From Thermoanaerobaculia bacterium (GTDB taxonomy: Bacteria; Acidobacteriota; Thermoanaerobaculia; Multivoradales; J023): a DNA stretch of 59,538 bases. The notes beneath the pieces are model-generated. The model had not been told where the DNA came from, ran no database searches, and saw nothing but the letters and a program-made list of their open reading frames with translations. The position numbers were made by a program, and so were the translations under genes. This document shows positions 9,062-17,003 of this stretch, in pieces (the first letter of the stretch is position 1; every line of letters begins with the position of its first letter). The stretch is from contig JAUIJL010000036.1 in the NCBI GenBank assembly GCA_030431255.1, positions 1 through 59,538 on the forward strand, given 5' to 3'.

Positions 9062-9969
9062 ATGCTCCATAGACTTATCCTGGCTAGTCTGACAGCTACG
9101 ATTGTCGTGGCGCCTCCATCGATCGAGGCGGAGACCAAGTGCGGTCTTGAGTTCGTGTTCACGCACGAAACGAAGCACCATGGAGAGCGCAAGATTTATG
9201 GTGCTACTGGCTCACTATTTTTTACGGCACCAATGGCAGTAAACACAGACGGCGCGCCAACCTCCTATCATCCAGAAGATCCGTGGGGCTCGGATGGCAT
9301 GGCTATCAACACGATCTGCAACGGCGCCAGCGCATTGCTTCCAGATGGTCGCAAGCTCGATTACTCAAATTGCAGAGAGTTGATCGACGCTTTTCGTGAG
9401 GCAGAAGGAGCTGGTTGGGATGCTCCGGGAGCGCCGAGGATGGAGTTCTACGGAGTCGCAGCCCATGGGGCAACACCCTGTCTCATACCGTCCGGTCCCT
9501 ATGCGGGCTACTTTGTTTCCTCCACTTCGCTTGTCGCCGACGAGACCAAGGATTACTGCGATCAGGAGCGCTACCTCAATTCCCTGGAAATCCCATTCAG
9601 CATCTATCCTGGGGCGGAGGCTTTCACTACCAAGGGAGTCGGTAAAGGCGACATTGTCGTATATTACAATCCTGCAAATGATGTGATCGAATATGGTATT
9701 GTTGGCGACCGGGTCCACGCTGGGGCCTAGCCGAGGGCTCTGTAGCGTTCGCTAAGTCTCTGCACGAGAGGGCCGATAATCCGCGAAGCCGGAAAGACAC
9801 ATACCGTTTCGGCGTGGAGAAGGTTCATGCGCTTGTCCTATCCAACGAGACGCTCTCTGCTCCGTACACACCGGAGAATGTTCGGACGCGTGCTAGAAAG
9901 CACTTCGAAGCGTGGGGTGGGATTGATCGCTTCAAGAGGTGCGTTGAAACGATTGGCAAGGATCCATGA
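9062..9969 (+). pseudogene. Secreted GH75-like (chitosanase-type) protein, frameshifted
   Basis: An exported protein (signal peptide about 1-23, ending IEAET) whose first frame stops at 9730 after YGIVGDRVHAGA. One missing G in the run at 9711-9713 explains this: adding it back gives GDRGPRWGLAEGSVAFAKSL and an open frame to TGA at 9967-9969, about 302 residues. The region GKGDIVVYYNPANDVIEYGI followed by GDRGP and AEGS fits the D...E catalytic layout of GH75 chitosanases (family knowledge); the ~140 residues before it are not typical. The gene ends about 20 bases before an attC-like structure. A sequencing error in the G run would make it an intact gene. Confidence 0.62.
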
Positions 9970-9989
9970 TGTTTCTCGAACCACCGGCC

Positions 9990-10061
9990 AACTAACCCGA
10001 TCCACGCGGACAACCTCCGCGCTTCGCGCTCCGGTTGCCGGTGATCGGGGTCACGTTAGGC
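9990..10061 (+). other. attC-like integron recombination site
   Basis: A 72-bp imperfect palindrome. The right end GTTAGGC (10055-10061) fits the R' consensus GTTRRRY, and the left end AACTAAC (9990-9996) fits R'' at six of seven positions. Inside, CGGACAACC (10007-10015) pairs with GGTTGCCG (10033-10040), leaving one unpaired A, like the extrahelical bases of real attC sites; CCGATC pairs with GATCGG; and GCGC/GCGC closes the tip. It begins about 20 bases after the GH75-like stop, as in gene cassettes. Unusual: the spacer next to the R box is present on only one side, and no integrase gene is in the window. Confidence 0.45.
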
Positions 10062-10328
10062 GCGGAAGGTAAGGATTAGATGAGAGATGACCGGTACTTC
10101 GCTGAGAAATTCGCGGATGTCCGCCTTGTGCTGATGCTCCCTCATCCCCCTCTGTCAGGGTAGTTGGTAGTTTCCCCGGCCAACAACGTCGAGCTTGTCT
10201 TCGGCGCTAGAGGTAGCCTGAAGGTTCGCAACCTAATTGTCAGCTGGTTTCCTCTCGACCATCCACAGCGCCCTGGGATGCGCCAGGTCTTCAGCCCCGA
10301 ATTTTTGGTAAGCTTGGAGATTCGGGAC

Positions 10329-10790
10329 ATGATGGATCGTCTCGTCCAGAGCCTTGAGCAGGGCCAAGTCCGCGCGGAGCTAGCATTGCCTGAAAGAAAG
10401 ATTGCTCATCTCGGTTTCATTCAAAGCGTCGTCACTCGGCTGGCGGGAAACTCTGCCCTTCTCAAAGGATGGGCGGTGACTTTAGTAGCGGCGACTTTTG
10501 CGCTAGCGGCAAAAGACGCTGACGTTCGGTTTGTTCTCATCGCGTATGTGCCAACGATCGCTTTCTGGCTCCTCGACGCATACTATCTCCAGCAGGAGCG
10601 TTTGTTCCGAGATCTATTTTCAGCCGTTGCCGGCAAGCCGGAGGACGAGATTGACTTCAGCATGGACACATCTTCTTTCCACCGACCGTTGCTGTCTGCG
10701 GCGTTTGCCTTTGTTAACTCGGTTTTCTACGGATTCCTGATAGCCATCGTGCTGGTCGTGATGTTCTTCTTTCCACAGGTTGGGAAATGA
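10329..10790 (+). CDS. Membrane protein of unknown function
   Basis: 153 aa from the ATG at 10329 (GGAG nine bases upstream); a TTG at 10386 with GGAG six bases upstream is an equally good start giving 134 aa. The core KIAHLGFIQSVVTRLAGNS followed by KGWAVTLVAATFALAA resembles a widespread uncharacterised bacterial family beginning near that segment. Hydrophobic stretches suggest two N-terminal helices and one or two C-terminal helices ending in FFFPQVGK. The frame is open upstream to a TAG at 10161, and beyond that to an ATG at 10080, but that part does not look conserved. It lies downstream of the attC-like site. Confidence 0.6.
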   Translation: MMDRLVQSLEQGQVRAELALPERKIAHLGFIQSVVTRLAGNSALLKGWAVTLVAATFALAAKDADVRFVLIAYVPTIAFWLLDAYYLQQERLFRDLFSAVAGKPEDEIDFSMDTSSFHRPLLSAAFAFVNSVFYGFLIAIVLVVMFFFPQVGK

Positions 10791-10850
10791 GCTTGGTAGC
10801 ACCCGTCCTGACCCGCATGGGGAAGCATTGGTCCGCCCTTTGCGCCGAAT

Positions 10851-10892
10851 AAACGCACAACACCCCGACGGGAGTCGGGGTGTTGTGCGTTT
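10851..10892. terminator. Bidirectional terminator, perfect 19-bp hairpin
   Basis: Arms 10851-10869 and 10874-10892 are exact reverse complements (19 bp) around a GGGA loop, with short T runs on both outer sides. It lies between a + strand gene ending at 10790 and - strand genes ending at 10963, so it probably ends transcription from both directions. Confidence 0.85.
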
Positions 10893-10962
10893 CATGCGGT
10901 GCCGAGCTGGGTCGGCCCGGGCTCGGTAGGAAGCCGAGGTGTACGGGTGGTTTTGCGGGTGA

Positions 10963-11157
10963 TCAGCCGTCAGAGGCGTCTTCAATCTCGTCACCTGCCT
11001 CTTCAATGGCGCCACCGACCTCGTCAGTGGCATCTTCGATGTCGTCACCGGCTTGTTCCACCGTCGAAGCACAACCGACACTGAAGCCGAGCATGCCGGC
11101 TATGGCGAAGGCGGCGAGAAAGTGACGAAGTTTTGGCGAGAGGCTGTCGAGCATCAT
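10963..11157 (-). CDS. Small acidic lipoprotein
   Basis: 64 aa from the ATG at 11157 (a second ATG follows at 11154), with AGGAG six bases upstream. The signal sequence ends in a lipobox-like FSVGC, after which the mature part is short and very acidic with an alternating pattern (STVEQAGDDIEDATDEVGGA). This resembles entericidin-type small lipoproteins, but the assignment is not certain. The next gene upstream on this strand encodes a CsbD-like stress protein, so a stress role is inferred from context only. Confidence 0.65.
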   Translation of the reverse strand: MMLDSLSPKLRHFLAAFAIAGMLGFSVGCASTVEQAGDDIEDATDEVGGAIEEAGDEIEDASDG

Positions 11158-11256
11158 GAGGGTCTCCTGGTCATTGAAAGAAATGTGTTTAGGTTCTCGA
11201 TAGAAAATGTCGTGTCTGTTGGTCGACACAGCCTATCTATCTCGGCTCGACGGTGA

Positions 11257-11478
11257 TCATCGAAGGCCGTGACGCTCTTCCCAAGCTGAAACCCGGTTCT
11301 CCGCCTCTTTTTTGGCCAAACCGTAGCGCTGCTGTACGGCTCCGACGAATTGATCGCGGTTGCCTTCGGCGCGGTCGAGATCATCGTTGGTGAGATCGCC
11401 CCACTCTTCTTTGATCTTTCCCTTAACTTCGTTCCATTTACCTTTAAGCCATGGTTCGTTGAGAGCGACGCTGCTCAT
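11257..11478 (-). CDS. CsbD family stress protein
   Basis: 73 aa, typical CsbD length. The repeat-like helices KGKWNEVKGKIKEEWGDLTN and DDLDRAEGNRDQFVGAVQQR are diagnostic of the family, whose members are small hydrophilic general-stress proteins of unknown mechanism. The ATG at 11478 is preceded by AAGGAG; a longer frame from 11529 has no such site. It probably shares stress regulation with the downstream small lipoprotein gene. Confidence 0.9.
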   Translation of the reverse strand: MSSVALNEPWLKGKWNEVKGKIKEEWGDLTNDDLDRAEGNRDQFVGAVQQRYGLAKKEAENRVSAWEERHGLR

Positions 11479-11814
11479 AGAATTCTCCTTGTCGGTGATT
11501 GGGGGTCGGGGTGCAAGCTGAGCTTGCACGATGAAAGCTTGGCTGAGGAACCGAGTGTTGACTGGCTCCGCGTCAAGCGGGTGACTTACATAGAAAGCAA
11601 ACGCCGTGCCGGCTCGCAGAAGCGCATAAAAGGCGGCCTGATATCGCGCTCGACTGCCGCTTGTGCAAAATCTATCGACATCATTGTAAGAATCTCCATC
11701 GACGGTGAAGCCGTTGGGATCCTCGGGCGTGTTTTCATCCAGGGGAGCCGGTCTGGCAGGAACCAGATCCAGTTGCTGGTGGGTGCCACGTAAGTTCCAG
11801 CTGGAGCTGAACGA
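11479..11814. other. Intergenic stretch without a recognised gene
   Basis: About 335 bases between the CsbD gene start and the end of the ADOP remnant. No frame on either strand looks like a protein. It should contain the promoter of the CsbD gene near 11500-11560, but no clear box was identified. Confidence 0.4.
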
Positions 11815-12600
11815 CTACTCGGCGCGCAAGGAGCTCGTTGGATCGGTGGCGGCGGCACGGCGCGCGGGCAAGTAGGCGGCTGTGAGCGCCGAGAGGGTGA
11901 GCATGGCTGTCGCGGCGATTATCGTTGCGGGATCGGTGGGCTCGATGTCGAAAAGCAGACCGCGCACCCAACCCGAGAGCGCGATCGAGAGCCCGAGGCC
12001 GAGGACCAGACCGAGCGCTACCGACGCCATTGCGCGGGCGAGGACCAGGCGACGGATGTCGGCGCCACGGGCACCGACCGCCATGCGCAAGGCGATTTCC
12101 TTTCGGCGGCGGCTGACCGCCAGGCTCACCCCGTTCCAGATGCCGACCACCGACAAGATGAGCGCGAGCGCGGCGACAATGGAGAACATCTCGGCGTTCA
12201 TGCGGCCGGCTCGCCTTGCACCGAGATCATCAGCGCGCTGGTGGTGCCGTAGCCGCGCTGGGGAAACGAGAAATAGACCGTCGGGATCGGACGGGCGAGA
12301 AAATCTTCCGTTTTGGTATCGGCGACCAGACCGACGATCTCGAAATCTTGGTCCCCGTCGGCGAGGCGGGTGCGAGGGTCGATCCAGGTCGGGGCGCCGA
12401 GGTGCAGGCTACGATCCGAGCCGCTGGCCCTCGGATAGGCCTCGTCGAGGCCCGCCGCGATGGACGTCAGCGCCGCTCGGCCGCTCGGCTCGGGGGCGCC
12501 TTCGGAGAGTCGAGCGTAGACGCGCACCAAGGGCTGGTCGCGGTGCTCAGCCCGCTGGGCCCAAGCGCGTGGAAAAGTTGGACCGACGGATCTGCCGGAT
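11815..12600 (-). pseudogene. Remnant of an ADOP/MacB-type ABC transporter permease
   Basis: Two adjoining frames on the - strand encode pieces of an Acidobacterial duplicated orphan permease. The upstream piece (to 12202) has the periplasmic-domain segment DFEIVGLVADTKTEDFLARP and PTVYFSFPQRGY, ending SVQGEPAA. The second (11815-12201) is the last FtsX-like unit with ALRMAVGARGADIRRLVLAR and the terminal YLPARRAAATDP. About 40 residues normally linking these segments are missing and the frame changes at about 12200, while the N-terminal half of the permease (normally ~800 aa) is absent. The gene is dead. Confidence 0.75.
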
Positions 12601-12651
12601 GCCTCCCGATCTCTTGGATTGGAGGCGGCATTAACGGATAGGCTAGGGGCC

Positions 12652-13062
12652 ATGAAGACCCAAGAACAGTCTCTTTGGAGCTCGATGCAGGAACCGCGCA
12701 ACCTGCTCTGGGTGGATTGCTCTGCCGGTGCGCTGGTGGGGATTTTGGTGCTCGGCCTGTCCGGCTGGTTGAGCAAGCTCTACCAGCTGCCCTACAACTT
12801 TGTCCTGTTCATGGGTGGGGTGAATTTGGCCTACGCCGCCTACTCGTTCTCGCTGGCCAGACGGGCGACGCGGCCGAAACCGCTGCTGTGGCTTTTGATC
12901 GCCGCCAATTTGGTGTGGGGCCTGCTGTGCTTTGGGTGGGCTTACAGCTATTGGGAGACCGCCAGCCTCTTCGGGCGGGCTCAGCTGGTGTTGGAAGGGC
13001 TTTTTGTCGGTGGGTTGGCGTGCGTGGAATGGCGCCGGCGTGAGCTTCTGCTGACCGCTTGA
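12652..13062 (+). CDS. Four-helix membrane protein of unknown function
   Basis: 136 aa with four hydrophobic segments (about 19-38, 46-68, 79-100, 109-126) and a basic cytoplasmic end (EWRRRELLL). The tryptophan- and glycine-rich helices resemble small integral membrane proteins annotated only as hypothetical. The ATG at 12652 is chosen because earlier in-frame codons overlap the ADOP remnant. No functional link to the neighbours is visible. Confidence 0.65.
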   Translation: MKTQEQSLWSSMQEPRNLLWVDCSAGALVGILVLGLSGWLSKLYQLPYNFVLFMGGVNLAYAAYSFSLARRATRPKPLLWLLIAANLVWGLLCFGWAYSYWETASLFGRAQLVLEGLFVGGLACVEWRRRELLLTA

Positions 13063-13239
13063 GCATTGGCGGCGTCCTAGCTGAGGACCGGCCGCGGCGC
13101 GCTTCGTTATACTCGATGCGCGCCACGACCTCCGGCGCCCGACCGACATGGAGCCCATCGTCGAAATCTCCCTGCCAAGCGCTGCAACACGAGCAGCCCA
13201 TCCTCGGCCCTCACGTCCCGTTGACGGCCGCCTTCCACC

Positions 13240-15567
13240 ATGACGTTTGAGATCGGATGTGTGTTCGCCCTGCTGGCGGCGATGGTCTACCTATTCTTGA
13301 CCGAAAAGCTGCGGGTGGAGCTGACCGCGTTCTGCGGTTTGTTGGTGATGGTGTTCACGGGTTTCGTGCCCGTGGACCGCGCATTCGTGGGCTTCTCGTC
13401 GCCCGCCGTCATCACCATGTTCTCGATCTTCTTCATCTCCGCAGGATTGGCGCGAACGGGCGTGGCCGACGCGGTGGGAAGACAGCTTTCTCGGTGGTCC
13501 GGAGGTCGCGAGACCGCGACGGTGATCCTCTTGATGCTGCTGGCCGCGGCCCTCTCGGCCTTCATGAACAATGTGGCGGCGGCGGCGGTGCTGATGCCGG
13601 CGGTGATTTCGGTGTCGCGCCACTCGGGCATCTCACCGTCCCGATTGTTCATGCCGTTGGCCTTTGGGGCCATCCTCGGCGGCACCACCACCCTGGTGGG
13701 CACCCCGCCGAACCTTCTGACCGGAGAAATGGCGGTGCAGCTGGGTTTGGAGCCCATCGGCCTCTTCGATTTCGCGCCCGTGGGCCTCGTGCTTTTGGTA
13801 GTCGGAATTCTGTACATGCTGCTCTTCGGCCGCCGTATGTTGCCCGAGCGATTGGAAGCCAAGCAGGGGGATCGCGCTCAGCATTTGATCCGCGCCTATC
13901 GGGTCGACGATCGGCTGACGTCGATTCGGGTGGTGCCGGGCTCGGTGCTCGAAGGGCAAACCCTCGACGAAACCCAGCTCAGCGCAGGCCTGGGGGCGTC
14001 CGTGGTGGGCGTCCGGCGGGGGCGCAGGCGAATCCTGGCGCCGGGCCCGGATTTCCGGCTCGAGGCCGACGACTTGGTGGTGGTCGACGCCCTTTACTTC
14101 GATCTCCAAAGCCTGCTGGCCATGCGCGGCGTGGCGATCTCCGAGGCGGAGCCCGGGCATTTGAGCGAGATCGTCTCCCAGGTCCACGGGCTGGTGCTGC
14201 GGCTGCCCAGGGGCTCGGGTCTGGTGGGACGCACGCTCCAACAGCTGAGATTCAGGGAGCGATTCGAGGTCTTGGTGGTAGGGCTTCGTCGCGGCAAGGA
14301 TTGGATGCGGGAAGAGCTGGGGCGTCGCGAGCTGCGGCGCGACGACGAGATCTTGGTGTTGGCGGATGATGCCCACGTGGCCGCGTTGCAAGAGCAGAAG
14401 AGCCTCGAGGTGGTGGGCGAGGTGCCCTTGTCGAGTCTGATGGAGGATCGCCTCTTCGTGATCGAGGTGCCGACGGGGTCTCAGCTGAACGGTCTCACCC
14501 TGCGCGACAGCCGTCTCGGTGAGCTGGTGGGGCTGACGGTGGTCGGCATCGTGCGCGACGGCTCGGCCCGTTTGGTGGTGTCCGGCGGTGCCCGGATCGA
14601 GGCGGGTGACGAGCTTTTGGTGATCGGCAACCCCGAGACGCTGCTCGAGGTGTTGGAGCTCGGTCCCCTGGAATTGGATCCGATCCAGCGCCAGGCCAAG
14701 CTCGAGTCGGAGTCGGTGCGCATGGTGGAGGCGGTGGTGGCGCCCCGTTCGTCGGCCCTGGGCAAGTCTTTGCGTCAGATCCACTTTCGACAGCGATTCG
14801 GCTTGCAAGTGCTGGCGGTGTGGCGGGCCGGGGAGGCGATCCACCGGGACTTGGCGGATCTCCCCTTGCAGGTGGGCGATGCCCTGTTGTTGCACGGGGA
14901 TTTGCGCAAGATCGACCAGCTCTCGGAAGACGAGGATTTCGTGCTGCTCGACCACGAGTCGGAGCCGGTCCGCCGTTACAGCAAGGCGCCGGCGGCCCTC
15001 GCGGCCCTGGCCGTGATGGTGGGTGTGGTGGTCTCTGGGATTTTTCCGGTGCACGTCGCGGCCTTTACCGGCGCGGTGATCACCGTGCTCTTCGGTGCCT
15101 TGACCATGGAGGAGGCTTATCGAGCGATCGAGTGGAAAGCCCTCTTCTTGGTGGCGGCCATCCTGCCGGTGGGGACCGCCATGGAAAGCACGGGAGCCGC
15201 CCATTGGGTGGCCGGGGGAGTCGCCGGCATCGGCGAGGCCTTCGGTCCCTATGCCTTCCTCGCCGCGATCGTGGTGCTCGCGTCGTTCCTGTCCCAAACC
15301 TTGGACGGCGCTCCCACGGTGGTGATCCTCGCGCCGGTCGTCGCGCTCACCGCCGAAAAGCTCGGGATCAGCCCGACCCCCATGATGATGGCCGTGGGCC
15401 TCGCCGCTTCCGCCGCCTTCATGACCCCGTTCAGCCAAAAGGCGAGTCTCTTGGTGATGAGCGCCGGCGGTTATCGGGTGTCCGACTTCGTGCGCGTGGG
15501 CACCCCTCTCACCCTCATGGTGTTGGTGCTGTTGGTGATCCTCATCCCGATCTTCTTCCCGTTTTGA
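13240..15567 (+). CDS. SLC13-family permease with RCK_C domains
   Basis: 775 aa divalent-anion/sodium symporter-like protein. N-terminal membrane block (1-210) contains SAFMNNVAAAAVLMP and LGGTTTLVGTPPNLLTGE, matching the SLC13 signature around the substrate site. A cytoplasmic middle part (about 215-570) carries about four TrkA-C/RCK_C-like repeats (for example VVPGSVLEGQTLDETQLSAG). The second membrane block (about 580-775) includes SQTLDGAPTVVILAPVVAL and ends in a hydrophobic helix. Proteins of this layout are annotated as sulfate or dicarboxylate transporters; the substrate is unknown. It converges on the gene ending at 15586 with an 18-base gap. Confidence 0.9.
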   Translation: MTFEIGCVFALLAAMVYLFLTEKLRVELTAFCGLLVMVFTGFVPVDRAFVGFSSPAVITMFSIFFISAGLARTGVADAVGRQLSRWSGGRETATVILLMLLAAALSAFMNNVAAAAVLMPAVISVSRHSGISPSRLFMPLAFGAILGGTTTLVGTPPNLLTGEMAVQLGLEPIGLFDFAPVGLVLLVVGILYMLLFGRRMLPERLEAKQGDRAQHLIRAYRVDDRLTSIRVVPGSVLEGQTLDETQLSAGLGASVVGVRRGRRRILAPGPDFRLEADDLVVVDALYFDLQSLLAMRGVAISEAEPGHLSEIVSQVHGLVLRLPRGSGLVGRTLQQLRFRERFEVLVVGLRRGKDWMREELGRRELRRDDEILVLADDAHVAALQEQKSLEVVGEVPLSSLMEDRLFVIEVPTGSQLNGLTLRDSRLGELVGLTVVGIVRDGSARLVVSGGARIEAGDELLVIGNPETLLEVLELGPLELDPIQRQAKLESESVRMVEAVVAPRSSALGKSLRQIHFRQRFGLQVLAVWRAGEAIHRDLADLPLQVGDALLLHGDLRKIDQLSEDEDFVLLDHESEPVRRYSKAPAALAALAVMVGVVVSGIFPVHVAAFTGAVITVLFGALTMEEAYRAIEWKALFLVAAILPVGTAMESTGAAHWVAGGVAGIGEAFGPYAFLAAIVVLASFLSQTLDGAPTVVILAPVVALTAEKLGISPTPMMMAVGLAASAAFMTPFSQKASLLVMSAGGYRVSDFVRVGTPLTLMVLVLLVILIPIFFPF

Positions 15568-15585
15568 GCCGCGGGGGCTGAGCGT

Positions 15586-16980
15586 CTAGGGTAAGGACCT
15601 GGCGACGTAGCTCTTGGGGTGCCAGACCTCCACCCCTCGCCGTTTGACCCGGACCTTGAGCTTGTGGATTTGGTCGTCCGCCCCGTGTTTGGGTGAGAAG
15701 CCGAGGGAGTAGTAGCCGGTGAAATCGTCGATGGCGTCTTGGACCAAGCCTTCCAGCTTGCCGCCGACCACCGCCTTGCCGCCGGTTTCGTCGGCGAGGA
15801 TTTTGATGCCGTCCACCAAGCTGCTCTCCCGTTCGTTGAGAATGCCCGGTGACAGCTCGAGGGCCGCCGGACCGAGAAAGCTCGCATCCGCTTGGCCCAA
15901 ACCGACCCGTGGCTTCCACGGATAAAAGCTGACCCCGGCGTTGGCCGCCAGGGCGGCGACGGCCATCAGATCGTCGGCCTTGGCCTTTTTGGCTCTCCGG
16001 CGCCGTGGCGGGGGTGCCCCTTGGTCGGAGAGGGCGCCGAGGGCCGCGGATCTAGCGTCGATGGAAGCGCCTGAGGCGGCCGTCCCGCGCAGGGTGGAGA
16101 CTTCCCACAGGGCGTCTTGCACGATATCGAGCGCCGCCTGTCCCGGTTGCAGGGTGATGCCGTCGGTGAGCATCACCAGCGCCTTGCGACCCGGCCGTTG
16201 CGCCAACGCGTCGATCAGGGAGCCCAGGGCGGCGAAGCGGTCCCGATTTTGATCCCGTCGACGATCCGCCTCCATCTGCACCTCGCGGTTGAGCTGGTTC
16301 AGCTTGCGGACCGCCTCTTCCACGGGAATCAGATCCCCCCGCGCCTCCTCGCGTATCTCACCGGTGCGAGCCGCGACCTCCGCCAGCAAGCGGTCCTGCT
16401 CGATGCGACGCCTGAGCCCGGAGGCCTTGGTGTCGGCCACGTCGGCCACCGCGTCGAGCAGCACCTGCTGTTGGGTGGTGGGCTGGGCGACGATCTTCAA
16501 GCTGTTGTCGTAGACGGCGATGGCCGTGTGAATCTTCTTCCCCCGGCCCTGTCCGAGCTTGCCCTCGAGCAGCCTCATCAATTGATCGAAAGCAATGCGA
16601 CGATCGGCGAGGGTGGTCGAGGATTCGTCGATCACGTAGATCACCGTAGCCGCCGGCTCTGAGGCCGTGGGCTCGCCGGTGTCGTCCAAATTGGTGGAGC
16701 TTTGAGCTTCGATAGCCTCGCCCGGGCGCGGGGGGATCTCTATAAAGTTCGAGATGTCCACCTTCTTGCCGTTTTCTTTGAGGGTGAAATCGGCGCGGGT
16801 CAATCCGCTCACGGGCTCACCGTCCTTGGTGGTCACCCGAACCTCCACATTGACCAAATACACGTCCACGGACTCGCCCAGGATGATCGGCTCTTCCGAC
16901 TGGGCGTGGGCGACCCCGGCGAAACACAAGCCGGCGGTGAGCAGGAGACTCGGCAAAAGTTGGGGTTGGACGCTGCGCAT
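15586..16980 (-). CDS. VWFA-related Acidobacterial domain protein
   Basis: 464 aa exported protein. Signal peptide about 1-26 (VAHAQ). It then has the family opening VDVYLVNVEVRVTTKDGEPV with GLTRADFTLKENGKKVDI, a von Willebrand A-like fold beginning VIYVIDESSTTLADRRIAF with RKALVMLTDGI further on, and the closing GYYSLGFSPKHG. This is the arrangement of the VWFA-related proteins expanded in Acidobacteriota, thought to mediate extracellular binding. A basic insertion (PPPRRRRAKKAKADD, about 325) is unusual. AGAGGA precedes the ATG. It is 23 bases downstream of the FAD oxidoreductase gene on the same strand, probably one transcript. Confidence 0.9.
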   Translation of the reverse strand: MRSVQPQLLPSLLLTAGLCFAGVAHAQSEEPIILGESVDVYLVNVEVRVTTKDGEPVSGLTRADFTLKENGKKVDISNFIEIPPRPGEAIEAQSSTNLDDTGEPTASEPAATVIYVIDESSTTLADRRIAFDQLMRLLEGKLGQGRGKKIHTAIAVYDNSLKIVAQPTTQQQVLLDAVADVADTKASGLRRRIEQDRLLAEVAARTGEIREEARGDLIPVEEAVRKLNQLNREVQMEADRRRDQNRDRFAALGSLIDALAQRPGRKALVMLTDGITLQPGQAALDIVQDALWEVSTLRGTAASGASIDARSAALGALSDQGAPPPRRRRAKKAKADDLMAVAALAANAGVSFYPWKPRVGLGQADASFLGPAALELSPGILNERESSLVDGIKILADETGGKAVVGGKLEGLVQDAIDDFTGYYSLGFSPKHGADDQIHKLKVRVKRRGVEVWHPKSYVARSLP

Positions 16981-17003
16981 GGAGTCCTCTTCAGCTGGTG
17001 TTC

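Noticed and set aside
10161-10163. Amber stop read through or recoded
   Set aside because: No pyrrolysine machinery or stem-loop was seen, and the upstream codons do not look conserved; a later start explains the gene more simply.
13633-15438. A 601-codon open frame antisense to the SLC13 gene
   Set aside because: Very rich in H, R, G and Q, with no recognisable motif; it is the high-GC shadow of a clear transporter gene. Other long antisense frames (4079-5242, 5236-6486) are of the same kind.
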